A DNA stretch of 64,000 nt. It comes from Tilletia caries (lineage: Eukaryota; Basidiomycota; Exobasidiomycetes; Tilletiales; Tilletiaceae). The stretch lies in contig JALUTQ010000003.1 of assembly GCA_032718865.1 (NCBI GenBank), forward strand, positions 526,001 through 590,000, given 5' to 3'. Made by a program: the position numbers and the translations under genes. Positions 34,465 through 44,198 of the stretch are shown piece by piece. Within the stretch, counting starts at the first letter, position 1; each line of letters starts with the position of its first letter. Below the pieces are notes generated by a model. It was not told the origin of the DNA. It searched no databases and saw only the letters and a program-made list of their open reading frames with translations.

Positions 34465-35114
34465 TCACTCCGCCGTGCAGTCCATTCCCATCCAGTCGAC
34501 TCGGGACAGTCGTCTTTTGTCGGTGGGGATGTGCTGGACAGAGTCCATGTGGCTTCTTTATCTTATCTTATCACCTTTCCTTTCTCTCTACTTCCCTCTT
34601 TTTCCCACACGCATCCCGCATAGCAACACCTGCCTCCACTTCCCTTTCCCTTTTTCCCACGTCACACTTTTCTCTCGCCCTCATCCTTACCCTTCTCGAG
34701 CTCATCCTTGTAATTAGTCCTTTCTTCCTCGTCATTCATCACTGCTCATACAACTGTCACTTGCACATACTACTAGTAGAACATTCTCTAGTTTAGTATA
34801 TGGTGATGAGAGTAAGCTTGCTCTGCTGAGCGAAGGACGCAGGCCGAGCGACCCACCAAACACAGCCCTTTTTCCGTCTCCCAACCTTCACACCACTCCC
34901 TTTGCCGTGCTCCTCTTACCTCTACCATCCACCACTCGCCCACATTTTCCTACAGTCTCCACATTTCCCTTTCTCAAGACTTTTTACTTTTCTTCCGCGC
35001 CCACCAGCAACCAGTCTTTCGATCGATTCGATTGTCGGTCGTTGAGGTCGAGCCATCCCTCCGCCCTCTTTCACTGCATTGATCGTCCCTACCTCTTTGC
35101 TACTCAAGACCACA

Positions 35115-35957
35115 ATGCTCACCGTCCTCAAATTCACGCCACTCGACCCGAAGAATCACGCTTTCACCTTCCTCTTGCATCCACATCTCAAGCGACAGAA
35201 CGTCATTGACGACGATCTTCTCCAGCTCCCCTTTGTCTTTGCGGACGAAGTACGAATACAGCTTCGAGGGGATCATCCGACCATCTGTTCTTCGCGCGTT
35301 ATACTCGGTGTTTACGTCAACCATCAACTCCTCGGCTCCACCCCTTGTATTCTCCGCGACGGCGACATCCTTTCCTTTCCACAACGTCGTCACAAGCTCA
35401 CAACTGCGGCTCGTTTTCTGGTCGAGATGGAGGTCTTGGTGCTGAGCTGCGGGGTAGACAAAGAGCTGCTTGCGCTTCAGGGGTTTGCGGAGGAGCTGCA
35501 AGACGAGAAGGCACGCAAGACCTCTCAGAGCACTTTGGAGAAGAAGCGCAAGACCTCTCCAAGCACATCGGAGACGGCACGGAAGACCTCTACAAGCACT
35601 TCTTCGGCCTTGTCCACGGTGTCGCACTCAATCGGCAGCGGTACCGGGCCGCCCCGGATCTTCTCGTACGCTGCTCTAGTTGCGTCCCGCGTTCCACCAG
35701 CTCCACAACCTTCAGCATCCTCGCCGCAGCATCGGTCACCTCGTCCGCTGTGGCGTCCCGAACCCTGCTCGGACACAGTTCCTCGCGTTCCCTTGATTCT
35801 ACTTCTTCCGACCCTCGTCCTGCTTCTCCTACCCCAACTTCGATCTCAGCCTCGGTACTTGAAGCAGCATCCTCGCACGTTCCACCAAGCACATCTTCTG
35901 CCGCCGCTTGCGCGCCCATTACGTCGTCCGCCGACCCGAGCAGTACTTCGGTACTGA
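35115..35957 (+). CDS. FHA-like repeat-unit protein, copy 3 (frameshifted relative to copy 2)
   Basis: Identical in reading frame to copy 1: 280 aa, frame lost at the four-C run. The N-terminal FHA-like part is intact. Confidence 0.45.
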   Translation: MLTVLKFTPLDPKNHAFTFLLHPHLKRQNVIDDDLLQLPFVFADEVRIQLRGDHPTICSSRVILGVYVNHQLLGSTPCILRDGDILSFPQRRHKLTTAARFLVEMEVLVLSCGVDKELLALQGFAEELQDEKARKTSQSTLEKKRKTSPSTSETARKTSTSTSSALSTVSHSIGSGTGPPRIFSYAALVASRVPPAPQPSASSPQHRSPRPLWRPEPCSDTVPRVPLILLLPTLVLLLLPQLRSQPRYLKQHPRTFHQAHLLPPLARPLRRPPTRAVLRY

Positions 35958-37432
35958 CTTCGGGACTGGATCACTCTTGTCTTGTCTCTGCAGCGACTTC
36001 CCGCAGCCTCACCTCGACTGATGCGGGCGTCGCTCAAGGCACCTCCGCGCATTCACCCACAGCATCTGACTCTGCATCAGCTTCCGCTCAGGTCACAGCT
36101 CCTCGTCCCTCGGAATCGTCATCCTCGACGGAGCGCTCCTCATCGGTGCATTGCGAGGATGGACCCGTGCGCGTCATGTTGCGTTCGGCAGAGAGGGCGC
36201 TTCACCGTGTTGGCCACGCTTTGCTGCAGGCTCGTCTGGCCACCTCTAGCATGACGACGGCGGCTGTTGCAGTCGAGCGCATGCGTGCGGCTTGGAGGGA
36301 GGCCCGTGGCGCAGTCGATTCTGTTGCTGTTTCGCTGGTCTTTTTCAGCCGACAATCCCAGTCCTTACCCCTGCGCTTCCACCTGCAGGCTGGGCGACCG
36401 GGCCCATTGTGCCAACCATGGTGTGGCACCGGAATCGGACGTTTCCGATGGCACCCGCGACTTCACATCTTCGCATCGTTCACCAGTGCTTGCTCTCGCC
36501 GACGGTCCGTCTTTTTGGTCGCCCCAATGTCAGCAGCTTCCCTTCGTGGCCCTTCCCTCTCACCTCTCCTCCTCACCTTCAACATTTTCGGGCTTTCCAA
36601 TCTGTGCCCGTACATCATCATCCGGCTGCCGAGACGTTCATGCCTTGTGCTTCATGGCCATGGACATGGCCTCCGTATCTCCCACATCTTCCACCATACA
36701 GTCACAACACACACCACGCGCCGATGCTATTCCGTTCTCTTCACCCGTACTCTCCTGCGCTTGTTCCCATTCCCTTCCATTGATCACTCCGCCGTGCAGT
36801 CCATTCCCATCCAGTCGACTCGGGACAGTCGTCTTTTGTCGGTGGGGATGTGCTGGACAGAGTCCATGTGGCTTCTTTATCTTATCTTATCACCTTTCCT
36901 TTCTCTCTACTTCCCTCTTTTCCCACACGCATCCCGCATAGCAACACCTGCCTCCACTTCCCTTTCCCTTTTTCCCACGTCACACTTTTCTCTCGCCCTC
37001 ATCCTTACCCTTCTCGAGCTCATCCTTGTAATTAGTCCTTTCTTCCTCGTCATTCATCACTGCTCATACAACTGTCACTTGCACATACTACTAGTAGAAC
37101 ATTCTCTAGTTTAGTATATGGTGATGAGAGTAAGCTTGCTCTGCTGAGCGAAGGACGCAGGCCGAGCGACCCACCAAACACAGCCCTTTTTCCGTCTCCC
37201 AACCTTCACACCACTCCCTTTGCCGTGCTCCTCTTACCTCTACCATCCACCACTCGCCCACATTTTCCTACAGTCTCCACATTTCCCTTTCTCAAGACTT
37301 TTTACTTTTCTTCCGCGCCCACCAGCAACCAGTCTTTCGATCGATTCGATTGTCGGTCGTTGAGGTCGAGCCATCCCTCCGCCCTCTTTCACTGCATTGA
37401 TCGTCCCTACCTCTTTGCTACTCAAGACCACA

Positions 37433-38275
37433 ATGCTCACCGTCCTCAAATTCACGCCACTCGACCCGAAGAATCACGCTTTCACCTTCCTCTTGCATCC
37501 ACATCTCAAGCGACAGAACGTCATTGACGACGATCTTCTCCAGCTCCCCTTTGTCTTTGCGGACGAAGTACGAATACAGCTTCGAGGGGATCATCCGACC
37601 ATCTGTTCTTCGCGCGTTATACTCGGTGTTTACGTCAACCATCAACTCCTCGGCTCCACCCCTTGTATTCTCCGCGACGGCGACATCCTTTCCTTTCCAC
37701 AACGTCGTCACAAGCTCACAACTGCGGCTCGTTTTCTGGTCGAGATGGAGGTCTTGGTGCTGAGCTGCGGGGTAGACAAAGAGCTGCTTGCGCTTCAGGG
37801 GTTTGCGGAGGAGCTGCAAGACGAGAAGGCACGCAAGACCTCTCAGAGCACTTTGGAGAAGAAGCGCAAGACCTCTCCAAGCACATCGGAGACGGCACGG
37901 AAGACCTCTACAAGCACTTCTTCGGCCTTGTCCACGGTGTCGCACTCAATCGGCAGCGGTACCGGGCCGCCCCGGATCTTCTCGTACGCTGCTCTAGTTG
38001 CGTCCCGCGTTCCACCAGCTCCACAACCTTCAGCATCCTCGCCGCAGCATCGGTCACCTCGTCCGCTGTGGCGTCCCGAACCCTGCTCGGACACAGTTCC
38101 TCGCGTTCCCTTGATTCTACTTCTTCCGACCCTCGTCCTGCTTCTCCTACCCCAACTTCGATCTCAGCCTCGGTACTTGAAGCAGCATCCTCGCACGTTC
38201 CACCAAGCACATCTTCTGCCGCCGCTTGCGCGCCCATTACGTCGTCCGCCGACCCGAGCAGTACTTCGGTACTGA
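37433..38275 (+). CDS. FHA-like repeat-unit protein, copy 4 (frameshifted relative to copy 2)
   Basis: 280-aa frame as in copies 1 and 3. This unit also has one extra T at about 39147-39151, near its end. Confidence 0.45.
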   Translation: MLTVLKFTPLDPKNHAFTFLLHPHLKRQNVIDDDLLQLPFVFADEVRIQLRGDHPTICSSRVILGVYVNHQLLGSTPCILRDGDILSFPQRRHKLTTAARFLVEMEVLVLSCGVDKELLALQGFAEELQDEKARKTSQSTLEKKRKTSPSTSETARKTSTSTSSALSTVSHSIGSGTGPPRIFSYAALVASRVPPAPQPSASSPQHRSPRPLWRPEPCSDTVPRVPLILLLPTLVLLLLPQLRSQPRYLKQHPRTFHQAHLLPPLARPLRRPPTRAVLRY

Positions 38276-39438
38276 CTTCGGGACTGGATCACTCTTGTCT
38301 TGTCTCTGCAGCGACTTCCCGCAGCCTCACCTCGACTGATGCGGGCGTCGCTCAAGGCACCTCCGCGCATTCACCCACAGCATCTGACTCTGCATCAGCT
38401 TCCGCTCAGGTCACAGCTCCTCGTCCCTCGGAATCGTCATCCTCGACGGAGCGCTCCTCATCGGTGCATTGCGAGGATGGACCCGTGCGCGTCATGTTGC
38501 GTTCGGCAGAGAGGGCGCTTCACCGTGTTGGCCACGCTTTGCTGCAGGCTCGTCTGGCCACCTCTAGCATGACGACGGCGGCTGTTGCAGTCGAGCGCAT
38601 GCGTGCGGCTTGGAGGGAGGCCCGTGGCGCAGTCGATTCTGTTGCTGTTTCGCTGGTCTTTTTCAGCCGACAATCCCAGTCCTTACCCCTGCGCTTCCAC
38701 CTGCAGGCTGGGCGACCGGGCCCATTGTGCCAACCATGGTGTGGCACCGGAATCGGACGTTTCCGATGGCACCCGCGACTTCACATCTTCGCATCGTTCA
38801 CCAGTGCTTGCTCTCGCCGACGGTCCGTCTTTTTGGTCGCCCCAATGTCAGCAGCTTCCCTTCGTGGCCCTTCCCTCTCACCTCTCCTCCTCACCTTCAA
38901 CATTTTCGGGCTTTCCAATCTGTGCCCGTACATCATCATCCGGCTGCCGAGACGTTCATGCCTTGTGCTTCATGGCCATGGACATGGCCTCCGTATCTCC
39001 CACATCTTCCACCATACAGTCACAACACACACCACGCGCCGATGCTATTCCGTTCTCTTCACCCGTACTCTCCTGCGCTTGTTCCCATTCCCTTCCATTG
39101 ATCACTCCGCCGTGCAGTCCATTCCCATCCAGTCGACTCGGGACAGTCGTCTTTTTGTCGGTGGGGATGTGCTGGACAGAGTCCATGTGGCTTCTTTATC
39201 TTATCTTATCACCTTTCCTTTCTCTCTACTTCCCTCTTTTTCCCACACGCATCCCGCATAGCAACACCTGCCTCCACTTCCCTTTCCCTTTTTCCCACGT
39301 CACACTTTTCTCTCGCCCTCATCCTTACCCTTCTCGAGCTCATCCTTGTAATTAGTCCTTTCTTCCTCGTCATTCATCACTGCTCATACAACTGTCACTT
39401 GCACATACTACTAGTAGAACATTCTCTAGTTTAGTATA

Positions 39439-39584
39439 ACAACGGACCGGGCTGTTGGAATTGCGGAAAGACGGGACATTACAAACATCAGTGTCCCGAC
39501 AAGGCTGTCGATCTCGACAAGACTCACAACAACAAGGGCGGCGGTAACAAGAACACCTCCGGCGACTCTTTCAAAAGCCAGTAG
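39439..39584 (+). pseudogene. copia gag remnant with CCHC zinc knuckle
   Basis: The frame encodes CWNCGKTGHYKHQC, a perfect CX2CX4HX4C nucleocapsid knuckle, then a Lys/Asn/Gly-rich tail and TAG at 39582-39584. The upstream part of gag is absent at the array junction. The TAG is in the same frame as pol, whose first ATG follows 13 codons later without another stop. Confidence 0.85.
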
Positions 39585-39620
39585 GATATCGGGGCGGATA
39601 ACATAGCCGTCAAACATGGA

Positions 39621-42600
39621 ATGCGAGCATCAGTTTCTTTCAACCTCGCATGCCTAGCAGCTGGCCTCCCGCCCGGGCAACTCACACACTACAAGGACAG
39701 CTGGATCCTGGACACTGGAGCATCGCACCACATGACGTGGTGCTCTGAGCTGTTTGGCGAATTGGAAAAGGGGGAGCATGGCGACGTCAGCTTGGCCGAT
39801 GGTAGTACACTGCCCATCAAGGGCATCGGCTCGGTTGCACTCACTGTGCTCGGCAACGACGGGAAGAGGGTGTTGCGGCTGCGGGAGGTGCTGTGGGTCC
39901 CTGGACTCACGAGCAACCTGGTGGCGGTGATGCAGGCGATGGCGGGGGATGTGAAGATGGAGCTGGTGGCAGGAGGAATGTGGGTTGGACGGGAAGGAGA
40001 CATGTCAGTTTGGGCACCACATCTGGTGGAGCGCGGCGGCTGCGTACTCACCACAGGTGAGCACCGGGCGGCCACGGCGCAGGTCGCGCAGGCGGATGCG
40101 GGCGAGATGGGAGCTATGCTGATGCATGAGCGTCTCGCGGATCCGGCGCAGAAGGCGGCCGGGGTGATGTGGGACCTGGGGGCATGCAAGGGAATCAATG
40201 TCAGCAAGAACGCACTCATGCGGGCAAGCGCGGCCTGCGATTCGTGCAAACGGGCCAAGGGCACTCGAGCGCCGTTTCCTATCTCCACGCGCACAGTCAA
40301 AAAGCGCCTTGCGCTGGTGTGTGTGGATGTGATCGGCCCGCTCGAGGAAGGCACGGGGGACAATGGGGAGAAGTACACACTCACCATTGTCGACGCTGCG
40401 ACGAGAAAAGTGTGGGCCATACCCGTCGCCACGAAGGCGAACGCCTTGCCGGCGTTCATTGAGTGGGGGAAGCGGGTGCAGAACGAAACCGGGGAGATCC
40501 TCACCGTCGTCCGCTCCGACAACGGCAAGGAGTTTGTGAACCGGCAGTCCAAGGAGTGGGCCAAGGAGCTCGGCGTTTGGTGGGAGACGACAACGCCCTA
40601 CACCAGCCAACAGAATGGTGTGGTGGAACGTTGGAATCGAACACTGCAAGATCGCATGCGAGCAATGTTGGTCAGCTCGGGCCTAGGCAACACATTCTGG
40701 CCGCACGCGATGCGTGCTGCGGCGTACGTACTCAACCGCACTCCGCGCCTGAAGGAACAAGGGCGAATTCCCCAGCGGGACTGGACGGGGCAGCCGGTGG
40801 ACTTGTCGAACCTGCGAGTGTTCGGCTGTCTGTGCTGGCCGCTTGTTCAATCTGGTCAAAGGGAGGGGAAGCTAAGTGAGCGGCGCGTTCCAGCAATCTT
40901 CTTGGGCTACGGCGAATCTGTCAAGGGCTGGCTCGTGTACATACCCACCAAGTCCACTCATCGGAGGAGGTATAGTCGCGACGTGCTCTTCGATGAGCAG
41001 CGCCGGTACCAGGACGTTCCGGTGCCGAGGCAAACTGCGACGCTGGATGACATCCTGGATTGGCATGAGGAGTGGACATTGGTGGAAGAGAATAATGGAT
41101 CAGCGGATACTGCGGGATCGGTGGGAGCTGGAATCAGGAACACTGAGGCCTCACCGGAGCAGGTGGCTGATGGAGGAAGAGACGGTGGTACTGAGAAGGT
41201 GGCTGTGGTGCCTGCCAGTGGTCCGCCGGAGGATGGTGATGGTGGAGCTGAGCAGGTGGCTGTGGTGCCTGCCAGTGGTCTGCCGGATAGTGGTGGAGCC
41301 GAGCAGGTGGTGCCTGCTGGTGGTCCGCCGGATGGAGGAGAAAAGAAGGATGTTGCTGATGATGGGGATGAGGAGGCAATGCAGTCCGGTCTGCTCGAAG
41401 AACTGCTGCTTCGCGCACAGATCGACGGGTTGCCTGCTGCTGCATTTGCGGAAGAGGCAGTAGAGGAGATGATGAGCGAGCTGCAAGCGGGGACAAGTGG
41501 GGATCAACACACCGGATCAGCGCCAGACGTTGATCGACCAGGAGACGCAGAGCGCGCTCACGTTGAGCGCATTCGGAATACGCCTACTCGGCGCTCCGAA
41601 AGGTTGCGAGCACAGCGGACAAAGGGCTACACGAAGATCGTGCGTGCCTTTGCTATGGCTGCGCAGGGTGCTCTGCTGGTCGGGAAACGGACAAGCGCCG
41701 ATGGTGTGCTGCTGGAACCATACAATCTCAGCGAGGCCAAGACCCGGCCGGACTGGGAGAAGTGGTGGAAGGCAATGCAGTCGGAATACGACTCACTTAT
41801 GTCCAAGGAGACGTGGAAGAAGATTCCGCGCAAGCTCGCACGACGCTTGATCCGATGTCGCTGGGTGTTCAAGCTCAAGTTGGACGAGCTTGGTCGGGCA
41901 CTGCGGTACAAGGCAAGGTTGGTGGCAATGGGCAATACGCAACGAGCAGGTATCGATTACAAGGAAACGTTCTCACCTGTCGTTCGCATGGCAAGCCTCC
42001 GCATCCTCCTGGTCTTGGCAGTCCGGCTGGGCTGGGTCGTCCATCAATGCGACGTCGTCACTGCCTACCTCAATGGCATCCTCAAGGAGGAGGTCTTCAT
42101 GCAGCAGCCTCCGGGCTTTGAAGACGGGACGGACGATGCTGTGCAGTTGCTGCGGTCGCTGTATGGGTTGAAGCAGAGTGGGAGAGAGTGGAATGAAGTG
42201 TTAGTGGCGGCTCTCCGGAAGGCTGGGTTCGAACAACTCAAGTCGGAACCCTGCATCTTCGTGCTCAATCCCAACGACCCGAAGCGGATCGTGGTACTGG
42301 CGGTGTATGTCGATGACATCCTGATCTTCACACCGAGCCAAGAGGAATGCGATCGCGTCAAAGCATTTCTGCGGGCGGAGTTCGAGATCACGGACAATGG
42401 ACCCATTCATCATTTCCTAGGGGTGCAAGTTCAGCGCAACAAGGAGACTGGGGACGTGAGGCTGAATCAGACCGCGTACGCCAAAGCAACACTCCAGCGC
42501 TACAGAATGGAGGATGCCAAAGGATCCGACTTACCCATGAACACTCCGGGTACTGTCGCGGCTGGCACTCCCATACAGATGGGAGATTACGCAGCACGGG

Positions 42601-43250
42601 TTGGGAGCTTGATGTGGGAGGCGCAATGTACGCGGCCGGACATGAGCTACCCCGTGGGAGTTCTCGCACGCAAGATGGCGAACCCGGATGCCGAATCCAC
42701 TGCAAATGTGCAGAAGGCTCTTCGTTATCTGAGCAAGACGACGGATCTGGGGCTGAGCTACTCACCTAGCTCAGATATCGTCCTCGAGGGCTATTCGGAC
42801 GCCGATCATGGTGGCGATGGGCCGACCATGCGAAGCACAACCGGCTACGTGTTCCTCGTCCACGGCTGTCCCGTTTCGTGGCGGTCACAGCTACAACGGA
42901 CCGTGGCGGGATCTACGACCGAGTCGGAGTACATGGCGTTGTACGAGACTGCAAGAGAAGCGCTTTGGATCAGAAATTTCCTCACAGAACTTGGCATGGA
43001 ACAGAAGGGACCTACTCCGCTCTACTGCGACAACACGGCAGCCGAGAAGATTGCCAACAATCCGGCTGCGTTCGGAAAGAGCAAGAGCTTTGACCTTAAG
43101 TACCAATTCACCCGAGAACGCGTTCGACTCGGACAACTCACTGTCAACCGGGTCGACAGCGCGAACAACCTTGCGGACGTCTTCACCAAGATGCTGCCTC
43201 GTAACAAGTTGGAGGAGATACGTTCGCAGCTTGGGGTTTGCGGGCCGTGA
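39621..43250 (+). CDS. pol: copia Pol polyprotein (protease-integrase-reverse transcriptase-RNase H)
   Basis: An uninterrupted frame of 1209 aa. Aspartic protease: WILDTGASHH (DTG at about 31). GAG-pre-integrase and zinc region: about 165-220 (CDSCKRAKGTR). Integrase core: Asp about 235, Asp about 300 (RSDNGKEF) and Glu about 336 (NGVVERWNRT), giving the D,D-35-E spacing. A Gly/Pro/Val-rich linker with short repeats spans about 515-580. Reverse transcriptase: from about 750, with CDVVTAYLNG, LYGLKQSGREW and the catalytic YVDD at about 896. RNase H: YSDADHGGD (about 1058), TESEYMAL and CDN. All catalytic residues are present, so the enzyme could be active. The first ATG was chosen, but translation may start from gag by suppression of the TAG. 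Confidence 0.93.
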   Translation: MRASVSFNLACLAAGLPPGQLTHYKDSWILDTGASHHMTWCSELFGELEKGEHGDVSLADGSTLPIKGIGSVALTVLGNDGKRVLRLREVLWVPGLTSNLVAVMQAMAGDVKMELVAGGMWVGREGDMSVWAPHLVERGGCVLTTGEHRAATAQVAQADAGEMGAMLMHERLADPAQKAAGVMWDLGACKGINVSKNALMRASAACDSCKRAKGTRAPFPISTRTVKKRLALVCVDVIGPLEEGTGDNGEKYTLTIVDAATRKVWAIPVATKANALPAFIEWGKRVQNETGEILTVVRSDNGKEFVNRQSKEWAKELGVWWETTTPYTSQQNGVVERWNRTLQDRMRAMLVSSGLGNTFWPHAMRAAAYVLNRTPRLKEQGRIPQRDWTGQPVDLSNLRVFGCLCWPLVQSGQREGKLSERRVPAIFLGYGESVKGWLVYIPTKSTHRRRYSRDVLFDEQRRYQDVPVPRQTATLDDILDWHEEWTLVEENNGSADTAGSVGAGIRNTEASPEQVADGGRDGGTEKVAVVPASGPPEDGDGGAEQVAVVPASGLPDSGGAEQVVPAGGPPDGGEKKDVADDGDEEAMQSGLLEELLLRAQIDGLPAAAFAEEAVEEMMSELQAGTSGDQHTGSAPDVDRPGDAERAHVERIRNTPTRRSERLRAQRTKGYTKIVRAFAMAAQGALLVGKRTSADGVLLEPYNLSEAKTRPDWEKWWKAMQSEYDSLMSKETWKKIPRKLARRLIRCRWVFKLKLDELGRALRYKARLVAMGNTQRAGIDYKETFSPVVRMASLRILLVLAVRLGWVVHQCDVVTAYLNGILKEEVFMQQPPGFEDGTDDAVQLLRSLYGLKQSGREWNEVLVAALRKAGFEQLKSEPCIFVLNPNDPKRIVVLAVYVDDILIFTPSQEECDRVKAFLRAEFEITDNGPIHHFLGVQVQRNKETGDVRLNQTAYAKATLQRYRMEDAKGSDLPMNTPGTVAAGTPIQMGDYAARVGSLMWEAQCTRPDMSYPVGVLARKMANPDAESTANVQKALRYLSKTTDLGLSYSPSSDIVLEGYSDADHGGDGPTMRSTTGYVFLVHGCPVSWRSQLQRTVAGSTTESEYMALYETAREALWIRNFLTELGMEQKGPTPLYCDNTAAEKIANNPAAFGKSKSFDLKYQFTRERVRLGQLTVNRVDSANNLADVFTKMLPRNKLEEIRSQLGVCGP

Positions 43251-43296
43251 TCTCGGTGCTGAGGATTGACCTTTCGGTCACGGCGCCAGGTGGGAG

Positions 43297-43601
43297 TGTT
43301 GAGGGAAGGTGGAGGTTGGAGGAGAGGTCCACGCGATGGCTTCGGACTCTCAAGGTCTCAGACTCAGAACACAAGGGGTTGACCGCATTGGGAGCCATGG
43401 GACGAATGGGTGCATTGCGATGGATGGCTACTGTGTATAAGAACGACTGTCCTTACTATTTTCCCCCCTCTGAATGAAGGAAGTTAACCGTGTTACCCTC
43501 TTTGTGTCGTATCAACTCGGCGACGAGCGACTGTGCGAACTCGAGACTCGTGGCCTCACACACGGCATCAAGACTTTGGTAGCGTGGCAAGTTAGTCAAC
43601 A
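43297..43601 (+). repeat. Candidate copia 3' LTR
   Basis: It starts TGTTGA right after the purine-rich tract and a 305-bp interval ends TCAACA, the inverted complement of the start, as LTR ends should. A TGTATAA box sits at 43434-43440. Without a 5' LTR in the window the right end cannot be confirmed by comparison. Confidence 0.5.
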
Positions 43602-44170
43602 ATCCAACAAAAGGGAAATGGGACAAAATGGAAGTGAAACGGTGACAGGACAGACAGAGAACGGTAAGAGGAAAAGAAAAGACAGAAGCAATTGCACCAC
43701 AACTGTAGCACACAGCGCCATCAAACACCCGACAGACCTTAGGGAAATGCTCAGCAATGAGCATCATCAGCGCATCAGCTACCATGCTGCTACTACCAGG
43801 TTGAATCGCACAAAATGGTGAAGAACTCGTTGAGTTTTGTTGCTGTTGGTGGTATGCAGCAACGGTTACTTCAGGGAGTTTCCTCCTCTTTCCATCCACA
43901 GCTTGACCGTAAACACCTCACACCATCACAACTGCTTCAAACGGCAGAGATGGTATCCTGGACATTCGCTAGCATTCCGTAAAATCTTGTGCGATGTCTA
44001 TCATTCGGAAACTCAAGCATGATGATACAGTCTGTCGATGTCAGGGCCAATTAATGGAGGGTCTCATCAATTGATCATGGTCCCTGTAGCAAAATCGGAA
44101 GGTCTGCCTCATTTTCATTGCGTCGCGTTTTCGAAAAGAAACTTTGAAGCTTCAATTTTTTTTTGGGTCT
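43602..44170. other. Unassigned DNA between copia LTR and right inverted repeat
   Basis: About 570 bp, more A/T-rich than the surrounding genes. A 141-codon minus-strand frame crosses the proposed LTR end but has no recognisable domain. It may be internal sequence of the bounding DNA transposon. Confidence 0.5.
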
Positions 44171-44198
44171 ACGGTCAACCATTTCCTGTTTGACTGTA
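44171..44198 (-). repeat. Right 28-bp terminal inverted repeat
   Basis: Exact reverse complement of 29745-29772, ending ...TTTGACTG-TA next to the RER1 promoter. Confidence 0.85.

Larger units (their letters stand above)
29895..39438 (+). repeat. Tandem array, 4 full copies plus 270 bp of a 2.32-kb unit
   Basis: Units start at 29895, 32213, 34531, 36850 and 39169 (reference word GTGCTGGACAG), giving periods of 2318, 2318, 2319 and 2319 bp. Copies are almost identical: I found one substitution (A for G at about 32711 in copy 2) and otherwise only one-base differences in C or T runs. The fifth copy stops at 39438 where copia sequence begins. Each unit has a C/T-rich upstream part with TTATCTTATCTTATC, then an ATG in the context ACCACAATG and a long frame. 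The high identity implies recent amplification or continuing homogenisation. Confidence 0.97.
39439..43601 (+). mobile_element. 5'-truncated Ty1/copia retrotransposon
   Basis: Sequence begins abruptly at the broken end of the fifth array copy, inside gag just before the zinc knuckle, then runs through a complete pol (protease, integrase, reverse transcriptase, RNase H) to a purine-rich tract (CAGGTGGGAG) and a candidate 3' LTR. The 5' LTR, primer-binding site and most of gag are missing. Protease-integrase-RT order identifies the Ty1/copia superfamily. It cannot complete its own cycle but could serve as a source of pol in trans. Confidence 0.9.
29745..44198. mobile_element. 14.45-kb block bounded by 28-bp inverted repeats (putative Tc1/mariner/pogo-like insertion)
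   Basis: The outer 28 bp at both ends are perfect inverted copies. They read TA-CAGTCAAACAGGAAATG... inward on the left and the reverse complement on the right. CAGT termini next to a TA dinucleotide are what Tc1/mariner/pogo elements and their TA target duplications look like. Inside are the tandem 2.32-kb array, a truncated copia element and about 570 bp of unassigned DNA. No DDE transposase frame was recognised, so it would be non-autonomous or gutted by the nested material. Both repeats point the same way relative to NDE1 and RER1, so two separate promoter repeats are the main alternative. Confidence 0.5.

Noticed and set aside
43456..43899. A 147-codon minus-strand frame inside the insertion, considered as a transposase fragment
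   Set aside because: No DDE or DNA-binding motif is visible and it crosses the proposed LTR boundary.
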